Shown here: one piece after another, positions 48,561 to 60,600 of the stretch
How positions within the stretch are numbered: position 1 is the stretch's first letter
Layout of the letters: every line of letters starts with the position of its first letter
DNA from: Acanthaster planci
Lineage: Eukaryota; Echinodermata; Asteroidea; Valvatida; Acanthasteridae
Length of the DNA stretch: 64,000 bases
Assembly: GCF_001949145.1 (NCBI RefSeq)
Contig: NW_019091600.1
Span: 259,990 to 323,989 of the forward strand
Reading direction: 5' to 3'
Notes under the pieces: generated by a model
Told to the model about the DNA's origin: nothing
The model's database searches: none
The model's input: only the letters and a program-made list of their open reading frames with translations
Translations under genes and position numbers: made by a program

Positions 48561-49365
48561 GACTGGTGAGACCTCCACTCAGGTTAAGAACAATTCCCTA
48601 AGCTTCTCTTCCTGCCCTTGTACCATTAAACGAAAAATAACAGCCCAGATCTGTTTTTTTTTTCTGAAAATGCACTGATACTCACCGGTCAAGAATTCTT
48701 TCCAATGATGTGATGCAAGACAAAAGTTTAGGTGATCCCCACAGAACTTGGGTGAAGGATGAGATTTGAGGGGCTGCTCTATTGTGGATGATTTTAGTTG
48801 GCACTCTAATCTGTAGAAATGAAACAAAAAAAATCAAACATAACTAGTTATTGTTTTGATGAAAAATAGAATATGCAACATATTTTTAAAAATGCTTCAC
48901 TGGATATCTGAAACTAGTCACACCAAAACTTGCTATCCAAGTAAATTATTTTCCACTGAATAAAGTCTATTTACTAGTTACACTGTAAAAACGTGTTATT
49001 TACCAGGTTTAAAACGTTCATATTGCTTGCATCATGACTTGGGATGAAGTCTCTGGTCAAATGGTACATGTGAGTTGGGCAAGCTTTGACACTAATGTGT
49101 ATATCACTTAACAGAGGTAATAGGACAACACGCATTTGGAACACAAAAACTGAGCTACTGGTATGTGTACATATACGTATATATTACATGTAGAGTTTGA
49201 TAGAACACTTTAAAGCCCACAGTCAATCTTTATGACTCAGTCAAAACTATATTTCCATTGGTGTGGAACTGTGTTTCAAGTGGTGTGGCCAATAGGACGA
49301 GCATTCAGTATTAAAGATACCAATGCAAGCCAACGTTTACACATGCTCATTTGCAATAAGCATTC

Positions 49366-49495
49366 GGCAGACAGATTGCACATGACATGCACATGCATTC
49401 AGTCTATGCACGAAGCACCATCAAGAATTTGGCAGACAGATTGCACATGACATGCACATGCATTCAGTCTATGCACGGTGCACCATCAACAATCA
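49366..49495. repeat. two-copy tandem duplication of 65 bp
   Basis: GGCAGACAGATTGCACATG opens both units (49366 and 49431), followed by GCATTCAGTCTATGCACG. Only a few differences (GAAGC/GTGC). Confidence 0.95.
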
Positions 49496-49564
49496 TTAAC
49501 ACAAGAACATACAAAATTTGTTTATTTCTTCCTTGCAAATGTGACCAACAATCTTCACAAGTAT

Positions 49565-49678
49565 CACTACGAACATCTAACAAACAAAACACAGAACATC
49601 TAACAAAGGAACGCAGTGCACTAACAATGAGCATCCATTGTTAGTGCACTGTGCTTCTCTTGTTAGATGTTCATAGTG
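49565..49678. mobile_element. hairpin MITE or small foldback
   Basis: A near-perfect inverted repeat has arms 49594-49629 and 49636-49672 and a 6-nt loop. Both arms contain GAACATCTAACAA and CAGTGCACTAACAATG. A further outer copy CACTACGAACATCTAAC (49565-49581) also pairs with the right end. It could be a tiny MITE. Folding as an 80-nt small-RNA-type hairpin is possible. Confidence 0.7.
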
Positions 49679-52600
49679 TATTAATCTCAAGTGGAAATGT
49701 CCCAGTACTTTGAAAGAAAACAGAAATTGAGGGCATGTTTAAACGCTCACTATTCAGAAAGCCAAAGACATAAATCATATCAGAGTCAGCAGTTTTATCT
49801 GACATGCCTTGATCAGACTCACCTGTTCTCCACAACCAACCAGCAGCAATGCTCTTCACCAAACACTCAACCACAAAATGTTCCAGAAGCACACACATTT
49901 GCAACAGCATCTGTCACTCAAGCCAGCTTTCTGTAACCCACGTCACACACAACTGTAGCGTACGTGACTCGGTTTGCGACTGCCTGGGAAAGAGACACAC
50001 TGTTGCAGCACTGTGAAGCCAGCCAGTTGGTTGGTCGGTCGGTTGGTCGGTCGTCAGTTTGAGGGGGCCACAGCCTACTATCACCCCACGGCTCTCTGGG
50101 AAGCAAGCCCCTTGTATAGGTCAAGGATTAGCCTGCCTTAATAGGGTGGACATTCCAGGAAGTCTATTAATTACAGACAAGGGAGGCCAAGACAAATCCT
50201 GGGGCTGCTGCAGAGACGCCACTTATACCAACGCGAACATCTTCCTGCTGAAAGGAGCCCACTTGGGCTCTACTTGGAGGGCAGTGATTTCTAAGCATGA
50301 TTCATGCTTTGTAATCGTGTTAACATCAAACATCAGCACATTTGGTGGTTTTTTACCTTCTGTGCGCAAACTGGTACAGATGTTTTGCAATCTGGCAATT
50401 CTCAGTGAGATCAAAGTACTTTTGTCTTCACAAAGTGATCAGATACTTGATGCAAAGCATATATTGAATTCCAAGGGGTAACACTGAACAGTGAAATCAG
50501 TTCAACAGATGCACCCGGGAATTTCACCTGGGAATTACCGGTATGTGTGCTTAGAGCAGGGGTATGACAGCTTAAGTGCTTGAATATGAAAATGCTGCTT
50601 TAGTTTTTCATGAGCTCAATCAAAATAAAATTCATTGGACGGATCATAGGTTTTCTGTTTTGGGGTTTTTTTTCCAACAAACGGTGCTCTAATTTCATGA
50701 CTGATGATTGTATATTGTTTGTTCTTAGATGTACTAGAGTCTTTGCAGCAATTTTTTGGACAAGTCTTTCATTGCAAAACCAGTGTGTCATACTTAAGAA
50801 GGTTCATGCACTTTCTTTCAACTCATGAAACAAGGTGAATGTTCATTCACATTGCTTTGTCAAGAGGCTTTAGAAAACGCAACCACACCCTCCTCACAAA
50901 GGTACATCCATGAACACGTGCAAAGGTGGCTAAGCTGAACCCACACCCACGCACCCTCTTCTCCAAGGGGCTCCACTCACAAAAACCATGCCCAACTCAC
51001 AGCTGTCCAATCATATACAAGGCCTGATTGATGATGGGTGTGCAAACCAATGCAGCTGAGGTGTATCAGTGGTACAGAAAGACATCTGCTGCATGATGTA
51101 CATGTACTTTGTAATCCTGCATGCTCCACCTGGAAACCTGTGGCTTTGGATGCACTTACATGTAAGTATCGGATGTGACTTTACCTTAATTGTGGTACTG
51201 TCATTGTACGTGATACAGTGAGGTTTTTGAAGGCAGAACAATGATAAGACACTCGTCAAAATAACTACTCCAACAGACCAAATTTTCTGGTATCTACTTA
51301 CCCCAAGCACAAATGGAAATTAAGAAGTTACCAGTAAACTTACCAACCTTAATAAAGTAAACTTACACTTTTTCATGACAGATGTTGTGAGTCAAATACA
51401 TGCAGAAGTTAGATGCCAAGTTGTGCCACTCTCTGGAGCTTCATACAAGACTGGAATGTGAAGTTCTAGAACAAAAAGAAACAAGTACATATACAATACA
51501 AAATCAAAATCTGACCATTCTGTGCATGAGTTTAAATGTATCATTAGTTAAATTTGATTACAAAATACAACACATACATGTGTACAGTGTACGCACGTGT
51601 GTACATGTTTATCTCACCGATCACCATTCTGAACATTGCTGTGTCAAGCCAAAGATGCCTATTAGCCTATTTTAAGTATGACGAACACAATAGGAGGGCG
51701 CTATATCAAAGTGGGTACATCTGAGCAAATGCATAAGATTTTACCCAAATCAAACAGTACCCTCCATTTGTGTCCACTGTGCTTCAGATAGGCTTACAGT
51801 CTAGGCGCCTCTTGGATAAGACTGTGAATACACTGAACAGGTGGAACAGTGGATTCTGCTGTTTGGGTGTAACAGTTTTGTCAGGAAATGTTTTCAGCTA
51901 GGTTTCAAATGAACCTTCCAAGTAACACTGATATTTTCATCACTTGATGTTTTGATTGCTTTTGTATGACATTCAAATATAATGTCACACAGTGAAGAGA
52001 AAGGAGACAAGTTTTCCCTTATAAATGCTTGCGTACTTGTATATTTGTCTTTTTTGGTACATGTATTGAAACTTTGCCAAAACATGTGCGTGTATAAGGC
52101 TATTTCCCTTACTCTAATCAACAAGACCAACCTACATCTGAGTGAACTTCACTTGCCTTCAACGAATTAAACAACCTCATGTTATTAAATGCACTTGTTG
52201 TTGAAGGCTAATGCAAAGCTTAATGCCTTAATCTCATGATGGAGGTTCATGAATTTGGGTGCAAAGGCAAATGACCCAGTTTTCTCTGCTGATTACTCAG
52301 TGATAGACAAACATGTACATGTATGTTACATGTGCATGTCAAACCACTGTCAATGGATGTGAAATGGCGGATTTGCTGAAAGACACCATATCCTGATTTT
52401 GACAGCGTGAAGAGTGTACTGTTTTCACTGATCTGTCCAAGAGTAGCATGTGGATGGAGTGAAGTAAAAAAAGGGGGTTTCCTTCTAGGTAAACTACTGA
52501 ATTTGATGAATAAACTACTCAAGTACTAGCAGTCAACACCTCAACTGTCGAGGACTATGTATCATTTGCTGATTTCTTTCTTTTGAGTAAGATCTTACAA

Positions 52601-54029
52601 GAGCAGTGACCAGTGATGAAAGATACAAATACAATTTGTCTTTGTAAAATGTTGAATAAATAGCAACCAGTCTTGAACAGAATGACACATGTACGGTAAC
52701 TCTCCATTTTACCCTAAAAAATAAGAAATTGTGGAATTACTCTTTGATCCTAACTCCTTTTTTACAATGAACTACATGTACGTTGTTGGCTACATGTAGA
52801 ATTTGTCAGTTTCACTGGTCTTCAGAATACTACTGAAAACTCACTGGTCTTGAGAATACTTTTCAACTGACATTACAATCGAGTCTCCAAACAAGAGCCA
52901 ATACAGTGAGCATACTGACCTAAAAATGACCCCAATCCACACCCCACCCTCTAGCCAAAGCTGTCTTCCGCTCACCAATTGTTCCCATCTCCACACTTTC
53001 CTCTCCCCTACTTCTCTTCTTTTGTCTCCCGATTCCCAAGATAAGGCCTTCCCTTCCTCTGCCCTGTGTTCGGTTCCGGTAGTGAATGTTTGGCTGGACA
53101 GGTTGGCACAGCTCACAGGTGCCTCACCTCTGACTGACTCAAATACTCATTCTGGGATTGTGCTTTCAATGATTTCATCGGAACCAGGTATGTATACATG
53201 TATACCCGTACCAGTTTGAAATGTATACATGTAGCTGAATACCTGTAGAACTGTGTCCACTTTTAATCAATGATGATGCATGTTGATATGCATTATGTTT
53301 TTCATGAGTCAAACAAGAAGCATGCGAAGATGATTTTGACGATGTAGGCCTACACAGTATGCATACACTATAGGGCATGTTGAGGGGGCCCAGTAAACTG
53401 TTAAGCTTTCTAGTGATCTACAGCAATGGACATGTACAGTAAGCATATCTCATGCATTGGTGATTTCCAACAGTTTCATAAACACACAATTGCTTGCAGA
53501 AGCATGTGTGGAGGTCAACCACGTGTTATATTGAGCTTGGCCACTGTACATGGCCAGTAGATTAAAGCACTCTCTGCCAATTTGATGTTCCCGTATCATG
53601 CCCCAGCCATGCTGTGCTCTATGAAATTGAAAACATCCAGAGTTTCATTGGAGGCATTTATTCTGGAGGGGTGTAAACACAATTCCAGTTTTGACAGTGC
53701 TCAGCCAATCAGTAGGCCTACAAAAAGCTGTGCTTCCTGTACAGTAGTGTGCATGTATCCATGTAGTAACTCCCCCACCCCCCTCAAGACAAGGTTCTGG
53801 GTTCCTGTTAAGATTCATTGGGTATCACAATCAGGCTCCAGTATCTGGCCTCGTATCACAGCCCCATCTCAGTCTACATGTAGTTTTAAATCATCAGTAG
53901 ATCAGGATGTGGGAAGCTGTGAGCTCTTCACTCAAGGGAGAAGGATTCTGTCTGTGGTCAAAGTGTATTCTTAATTTTGGTAAATTGTTTTTTTCCCCTA
54001 CCTAGGCTGTGACCTACACTGGAAATCTA

Positions 54030-54110
54030 ATTGATGCCGGCACTGTCCTAGTAGACTGGATTTTCAGACCTTGCCTGACCACATGGGGTTTTCCAGCATT
54101 ACCTAGGGAG
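54030..54110 (+). repeat. SINE central-domain fragment (related to 20990-21285)
   Basis: GACTGGATTTTCAGACCTTG followed by CCTGACCACATGGGGTTTTCC parallels the block in the SINE at 20990-21285. Only this section is kept. Confidence 0.5.
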
Positions 54111-54730
54111 GCATGGACATAACTCACACTGTCTGTGTCTTCCATAGCAATGCCTTGGGCAGAGCAGCAACAGGGGTCAATCACTCAAAACTGGTTTCCA
54201 GTTCATACCTGACCAGACCAAGCTTTATACCTGTGGGTCTAGTGTTGGCAGGTGTATTTTTTTTTCATTTCAGCAGGGTTCCAAACCCACATGAATGAAG
54301 CTAGTTCTCAGTTTCTGCCTTTGTGGTCATCCCACCAAATCCTTCAGTGAGACAGGTTTTTCCTGAAGTTTAGAATCTCCTCAAGTCCACAGGTAATTGA
54401 TTTTCTGTTTTGGCCTCACACTAAAATACATACGAGGGCAAGTCAGTAAAAATGTGTTATGTACCAACTGATTGATTTCTTGAACTTTTAAAATTTAGTT
54501 GGTATATATATAATCCTGGATTACACAGTGCGATTTGCATAATAACGACGCCCTACTGACATTGCTCAGAATTGGAGTAAAAATGGTAGGCAATTTGAAT
54601 TATGAAATAAAGGTCTACATCAAGATTCATACTAAACTTGATCTATAGAGGTGGGTAGCCGTGTCAGTCAGGTAGAATACAAATATAAAGAATCAGTAGC
54701 ACTTTAATGACTAACTATTAAAGTAAACCT

Positions 54731-54772
54731 CTGCATGAGCTTTCGTAGCTACAGCTACTTCATCAGATGCAA
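54731..54772 (-). ncRNA. hammerhead-ribozyme-like motif in Penelope 3' repeat
   Basis: On the minus strand: TGCAT (54771-54767), CTGATGA (54766-54760), stem II GTAGC-TGTA-GCTAC, GAAA (54744-54741), GCTC, then ATGCA (54736-54732), which pairs with the first TGCAT as stem I. Core CUGAUGA and GAAA are intact. Predicted cleavage would be after the C at 54737. Stem III is minimal or absent, as in the short hammerheads reported from Penelope-like elements. An extra A follows CUGAUGA before stem II. Confidence 0.65.
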
Positions 54773-54811
54773 TGAAGTGAACATCATATGACAAGGTTTA
54801 TATGCTGGTCA

Positions 54812-55151
54812 TTAGACAAAAGGTGATGAGTCACTGCTGTAGTGTGACAGAAAGCCATGGTCCCTGTTAAGCCCTCCATTGATGCAGTCCAGTTTATTGA
54901 TGATCTTTTGTTCAGCTGCTTTTCTCTGCATCCTGTTCTTGAATGCCCTTTGTTGTACTGCAACTGTTAACTGGCTGACTGAGTGGCCTGGGAGGTTGAA
55001 GTGTTCAACAACAGGTTTTTCTGTGTTTTTGTTCCTGATATCAAACTTGTGGCAATTCATGCGTTGCCTTAGGGGTTGTTCAGTTTGTCCAATGTAGACA
55101 GCAGTAGGGCAAAGTTTGCAGATTATAGCATAGATAATATTGGTGGAAGTG
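54812..55151 (-). pseudogene. GIY-YIG endonuclease domain of the Penelope-like element
   Basis: It reads IIYAIICKLCPTAVYIGQT followed by LRQRMNCHKFDI and a later VVEHFNLPGHS. The Y-A-I ... V-Y-I-G-Q-T pair is the GIY-YIG core and the H-F-N-x-x-G-H-S block is the usual continuation in Penelope elements. It is in a different frame from the RT part, so a frame shift separates them. Confidence 0.85.
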
Positions 55152-56240
55152 CATCAAATGATGAGTATGTGGCATTGTTGGGCCCAATGATATCCATGTT
55201 GGTATTTATGTGTGGGCAAAGTTGACATCCGGAGCTGTTGCAAGGGGTGGTACCATTGTTGGCAGGCGGGGTGAGGGAACTGCTGACCAGATGGGCTCGA
55301 AGATTGGGAGGTTGCTTGTAGGCAACAATTGGTTTATTCTTGAAGATTTGCTTCAGGGTTTTATCTTGAAGTATGGGGTTCAGTTCATTAATTATGCATA
55401 CATGTACATGTAGCAGGGGTTTGAGTGCAGGGCTGTATGTGGCAACAAGAGGGATCTTGTCTGGGCTGTCACGTGGTTTGTACTGGAGTAGCTCATCTCT
55501 GGGTAAAAACCACGTGACAGCCCAGACAAGANGTGTCCTTACATATACATGTACATGTAGCAGGGGTTTGAGTGCAGGGCTGTATGTGGCAACAAGAGGG
55601 ATCTTGTCTGGGCTGTCACGTGGTTTGTACTGGAGTAGCTCATCTCTGGGTTTGGATTTGGCTTTGGTGATTTGTTCTGCAACTGTTCTGGGGCTGTAAT
55701 TCAAATCCAAGGACGATTTTTGCAGTTGTGCTAGGCGGTTATCTCTATCTGTAGGGTCAGAGCAAATCTGGTTGTATTGCAGGGCCTGGCTGTTAACTAT
55801 AGATCTGGTGGTATGAGGTCGGTGAAAACTCCAGGCATGTAGGTAGCTATTATGATCCGTGGGTTTTCTGTAGACCTGGATGAAGCTTGAAGCTCTGCGG
55901 GCATAGGGTCGGAGGATACCAACCACATATCCTGATATACCTTCCGTGATGGTGCCAATTCCTGAGACAATTGGCCGGCCCGGGTTGCCTTGTTTATGTA
56001 TTTTTAGGAGGAGGTAGAACGTACCTGGTTTGGAGTTGTTAGCCGTCACACTCTGGATTGAATGTCGAGTGTCTGCCGGAAGTGTGCTGAGTAGGGATTT
56101 CAGTTCCTCTTTGTAGGTGGATGTGGGGTCGTTGTCTTGAGGCTCTGTATGGCGCGACGCTCTGCAGGGGTGAGATTGTACCTTAGTTTGCATTGTTTAT
56201 TGAGGATCTGAGACTGCATATGGAAATACATCTGCCAACC
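55123..56240 (-). pseudogene. Penelope-type reverse transcriptase remnant
   Basis: It starts with YNLTPAERRAIQSL (about 56190), then after a frame change FYLLLKIHK..GNPGRPIVSG, VYRKPTDHNSYLH and a C-terminal block. These are Penelope RT motifs. The section between GRPIVSG and YRKPTD, which should hold the catalytic YxDD, is missing. A direct duplication around 55401-55650 interrupts the frame. Confidence 0.85.
55401..55650. repeat. 103-bp direct duplication flanking an inverted 26-nt piece and an N
   Basis: Copies 55401-55503 and 55548-55650 are almost identical. Between them 55505-55530 is the reverse complement of CTTGTCTGGGCTGTCACGTG-type sequence from within the copies, followed by the only N of the window (55532). 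Most simply an assembly error. Confidence 0.9.
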
Positions 56241-56246
56241 CTACCA

Positions 56247-56560
56247 ATGATGACAACATCGTAAATCTCTCAAGCTACGCACCCACTAGCCCGGAACATT
56301 CAGCGTTGTCTTGAGGCCTGACGTTCTGCCCATCTGTACCTCTCAAAGTATCGCTGTGTGCCAATCTGGAGGCATTCTTTAGACGTCTCCGCCTAAAGAA
56401 ATATTTCCATGACAGAAACCAGTCCTCCGGTACAGCCACCAACACCGACGAAAGGTCAACGCAACTCACACAGCCACGAAAAAATTTCATGTGGACTCCC
56501 CCGGAGGACTGTAACCCCAAGATGGATCTGTACATCAGTTGCTTCCGTAAAAGTGTACTA
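56247..56560 (+). pseudogene. N-terminal region of Penelope-like element, inverted
   Basis: The plus strand reads NIVNLSSYAPTSPEHSALS, a stop, GLTFCPS, AFFRRLRLKKYFHDR and FMWTPPEDCN..MDLYI. This is the known N-terminal block order of Penelope proteins. It is in the opposite direction to the rest of the element. Confidence 0.8.
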
Positions 56561-56675
56561 AACTTGATCGTGGAACCACAGAAATGTGCACTGATTCATT
56601 GAAGACTTATGTGGCCAAATGTAGCTATTTCTAAATGGATTGCATGTTCTAGAGAAAGCAGGGAGGGTGTGAAAG

Positions 56676-57612
56676 ATGACCCCAAATCACAAACACCTGC
56701 TTCTGCTTGCATCCCAGAAAAAAGTGCACACGGTGAAAGATCTAATTGAAAATGATGGAGGTATGACCTTTGAAGAGAAAGCAACAACAGTCAACATTTC
56801 AAAGGGAAGTGCATGCAAGATTGTGGCAATTCATCTGCAAATGAGGACATTTTGTTTTGAGTGGGTACCTCATATTCTTGGTGAGGAGCAAAGGAAAGAG
56901 AGTATAGATGTGGCAAAATATGTGCTTTACAAGTATGAACGTGCCGCTGACAGATGGATGAAAAAGACTGTAAGCGGAGTTGACACATGGCTTTCCTTTT
57001 TGCAACCAGAAATTAAAGGACAGCAAAAAGTTTGGGTGCCACAAGGAGGGGATAAAATGACAAACGATTCAAGAGTACCAAGAACATTTTGTGTATTATT
57101 TTCTTTGATGAACACTACACAGTGACCCAGATACCCATCCCAAAGATGACATGTACTTCAGTCACTGGAAAGCAAATGCCACTGAAGTACTGCCAGAAAA
57201 ATGGAAACACTACATCAAAAGACTAGTTCTGCCAGAAATACAGAAACACTACATAAACAGACTCCCCAAAACATGAATGAAGCAAATTTTCATGCATCAA
57301 AATACATCTAATGCTCCTGCTCACAGATTTGCAGTCATACAGGACTTGATCAATACAAATAGCATCCGCAATGCCATATTGTAGTCTCCCACATCCACCC
57401 TATTCCCCGACTTGGCACCCAGTGACTTTTAGGTCTTCCTTAGACTGAACAAGCTGGGAGGAAGGTCATATGACAGTAGAAGTGCTTGGAAGCGCAGCTT
57501 ACCAGTGTCTGAAGACGATTCCAAAAGAGGACTATCTGCAGGCCTTCAAGGAATGGATTCGGAAATGTCAAAAGTGTGTGGATGCAGAGGGGAAGTACTC
57601 TGAGAAACTGTG
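56676..57612 (+). pseudogene. decayed mariner-type transposase
   Basis: The plus strand reads a helix-turn-helix-like ISKGSACKIVAIHLQM, WVPHILGEEQRKESIDVAK, then DTWLSFLQPEIKGQQKVW, the region around the first catalytic Asp of mariner (D-E-T-W in active elements). Further on, in other frames, come WKANATEVLPEKW-like, HPPYSP (57403) and a C-terminal WKRSLPVSEDDSK-like piece. Several stops and frame shifts occur. Terminal inverted repeats are not identified. Confidence 0.8.
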
Positions 57613-57614
57613 AC

Positions 57615-60600
57615 ATTTCACCTCTCTTCTCCATCTTAAACAATCAGTTACAATTTACCAGTAGTTTCATAACATTCTGACTAGCAACAATGTTTAAAGG
57701 AGCTGGATGAAGTGGTTCTGAGCTCAGCTTCACACATTCCACCCAGATGTACAGGGGGCTCCAATACCAACTATAGCCTATATATTGTGGTTTGTTTTTT
57801 TACAAATACACAAACACTGTGAATTAGGCTTGGATTACTAGGGTTAACATTTCAATTGCATTTGCAGTGTTTCATGTTTTCCTTGTCTCTCACTGAAGGG
57901 GCTAGGTTGATGAAGCACCGGTACATGTAGTACTTTCCTCAGCTTCCTGAGGGTGAGATCCCTGTTAAGTGCCTCTGCGTGGTGTGCTTATCCGACTCTC
58001 CAGAGAAAACCGCAATAGTTTGATGAAGTGGTACTTTCCTCCTGGGGGGTTGGTGGGGGGTAAAATGGGGGGGGGAGGAACCGACTGTACATGTATACAT
58101 ACAGTATGTGGGGTTTCTCTGCCCACACACCAGACAGTATTTTGATGAAGTAGTGCTGTCTTCCTTTTCCTGGATTGTGAACTTGGCTCCAACATCCCAC
58201 TAGGGTCACCAGCTGTTTTGGATTTCCCAGCCCCTACCATTAACCTTGTTTCAGATCTTCCCTCTCCGATTCACTGAGAGATCACTCTGGCATACTTGGA
58301 CTTCCTCAGCTGTGAACCGGGGCCCCCCAGGTCCACCTAGGTCAGCATGTGTTCTTGGTTTCTAGATGCCTTCACCAGCCAGGTGGGCTTCCCTTCAGAT
58401 CCTCCCGGGATTCTCCAGGGAAGTCAACTGCCACAAGGGGACCATTTTTTTTTTGCACTTCCTCATGCAGGATCTTCACAGACTTCAGTCCGGCTTTAAT
58501 CAATATGGATTATGTTTCTGGTGCACGGACCATGTGTGCTTTGTGTGCATTCCTTTGGGATTCTCTATGGAAGCAGGAGGGCACTGTGGTTCCAATTTTT
58601 CAGCCTTTCTCCGACTGTGATCTACCGGTGTCTATCTTAACGAAACCTGGAATTGGTTTCTTTTCTCTTGAGTAGGCCATATGGGAATCCTTTAGATATT
58701 CACTAGGGATTCAACAGGGAAACAGGTTGGCTCTGTGAACCTATTCTCTCTCTATCTCTCTTGGCTAATGACCCACACTCACTCCAATCCTGTTTTTCCT
58801 CCTGTCATTTACGATCCATGCATCCATGAGCTTTCACTGATCTGCTTGCGGTTCTGTTAGTAAACAGATTGGAAAAGTGGACCGCCGCACCATCTCCCCC
58901 AACTGTGAATTTCAATTCACAACTCCTGGCCCTAGATTAGTTTTTTCCAGTGCCTACTCTGGGCAGGAGGGCTTAATTTTTGAGACCCTTGAGGTGCTGC
59001 ATGCAATGTCACACAGACACCAACCCGGCAACAGTACTTTGTTTTTAAATATCAGGTTGTGCACAAGGAAGACGATCATTTGAGACAAGAGTAAAAAAAA
59101 AAGAATAATTAAACATGTAGAGTGTGGTTCTCCTAAAAGAGAAAATATGTATATTTTAAAGGGCAAGAATGCAACATCGAACTTGAGCCATGTTCTAACA
59201 TCTGACACTCGACTCTAGCTGTCCTAGCAACCAATACATCCCCTAAGAGAGAATCTGACACACCAGAAGAAACTGGCAAGTTGATACTGACTTGATAACG
59301 TCAAGGTCAAAGTTCATGCCACTGAAGTTGCTGTTTGATGTTTAGCAGAAACTGTGCCAACCTTTGTATGGACTGCACACAAAACTTTTACATATTTCCC
59401 AGAGACTTCCATTAAAACGTTATGCAATATTGACTTCCGGTCTATGTACAAGCATTACCAAATTACATGTAATTCTCTCAAAATCCACTTACTACTCCAT
59501 TGATAATGCAAAGGAAAATTGAACAAGCGTGCATCTCTGATAACAATTGCACACATACATACATACAAAGCACAAGGTACACATTTCTCACCTCTTGATT
59601 AATCTGCTCGTTACTCCTGTTGTGACACTTATGTGGCACTGTCAATTTTCTTCACTACATCTCACCACTGAGGACGGACACAATCTTGGCTGCAAAGTAC
59701 ATACATGTTCAATACGTCATTTCCTGTTAAATGAAAAAAAAGGGACAAGAAATACATTTTCATGGACACTCAAAATAATGAGCATACATGGCATCATATG
59801 CTATGACTGGATGTGTAGTATTCAAATAGATGCAATTTTCCAGTTTTTATGCAACTACATGTACCATGTACTTGGCAAAGTTCTGACCTCTTTATAAAAA
59901 CATTTTCCTGCCAAGTTTTGATCTCAAGCACGGTACAGTGTTTATGTACCCTATTTCCTGAAATCTGAACAAACATAACAATGTTGGTTATACTGCCCTT
60001 TATACGATGTGTCCTGTTCAATACACACTGGGTACAGGTCCTAATACAGTCAAAATAATGTAGGTACTTCCCTGTGGGTAAATACCATGATAGCAGCCAT
60101 GGAGCTGAACGTAAAAATGGTGCTGAACTTGTGGCTTCTCTCTCTTTGTCGAAAGTTATTATCCTCGTGTGTTTACTGAAGTGCCATGTACATGAATGCA
60201 TGTGCAGTTGTCACTGTGTAAAATTTCTTAGTAAATTATAGATGTGTAAATTGTGAGCAAGTGTATGCTACAAGAAGGCAGGTACAATGTGAAGAGGGTT
60301 TAAGCAGAAAAAGCAATGGAAATACCTGACCTATTTAAAGCCAATTCTATTGGGAGCCACTCCATAGAATGTGGACATTCCTTCTCATGCCCAACAATAA
60401 GATTACAGGATTCAAAGGCATAATACTGGGTAGTATACAAACAATGAATGTTTATGAGTACAATGGTAGGAATAATTTCATAAAGTGACAGATGAAATGT
60501 TTCACTCCACAGTAAATCACCAAATGAAATTGTTCTTAACTCTGCACAAATGTGAAACATTCACTTATTAATTTTTTTTTATATAACACCTATATAAATC

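Larger units (their letters stand above)
45801..54639. other. upstream/intergenic region, transposon remains only
   Basis: No exon is recognised. It includes a GC-richer patch (46360-46600), a LINE RT fragment (about 46935-47165), a TGACGTCA palindrome at 48171-48178, a reverse SINE piece (48470-48560), the 65-bp duplication and the hairpin MITE (49.37-49.68 kb), and a GGTTGGTCGGTC short duplication near 50030-50055. 5' exons of INPP4 could lie here unrecognised. Confidence 0.5.
54640..56560 (-). mobile_element. Penelope-like retroelement, 5' part inverted, with GIY-YIG endonuclease
   Basis: Minus strand 56240 to 54640 reads RT, then GIY-YIG endonuclease, then a 3' repeat with a hammerhead-like motif. 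The plus strand 56247-56560 holds the N-terminal part of the same kind of protein, head to head with the first piece. Frame shifts, an internal stop and a duplication show it is inactive. Penelope-like elements encode exactly this RT plus GIY-YIG pair and carry hammerhead ribozymes in their terminal repeats. Confidence 0.88.

Noticed and set aside
53582-53974. 131-codon open frame on the plus strand
   Set aside because: No recognised family; the sequence looks like ordinary intergenic DNA with short repeats.
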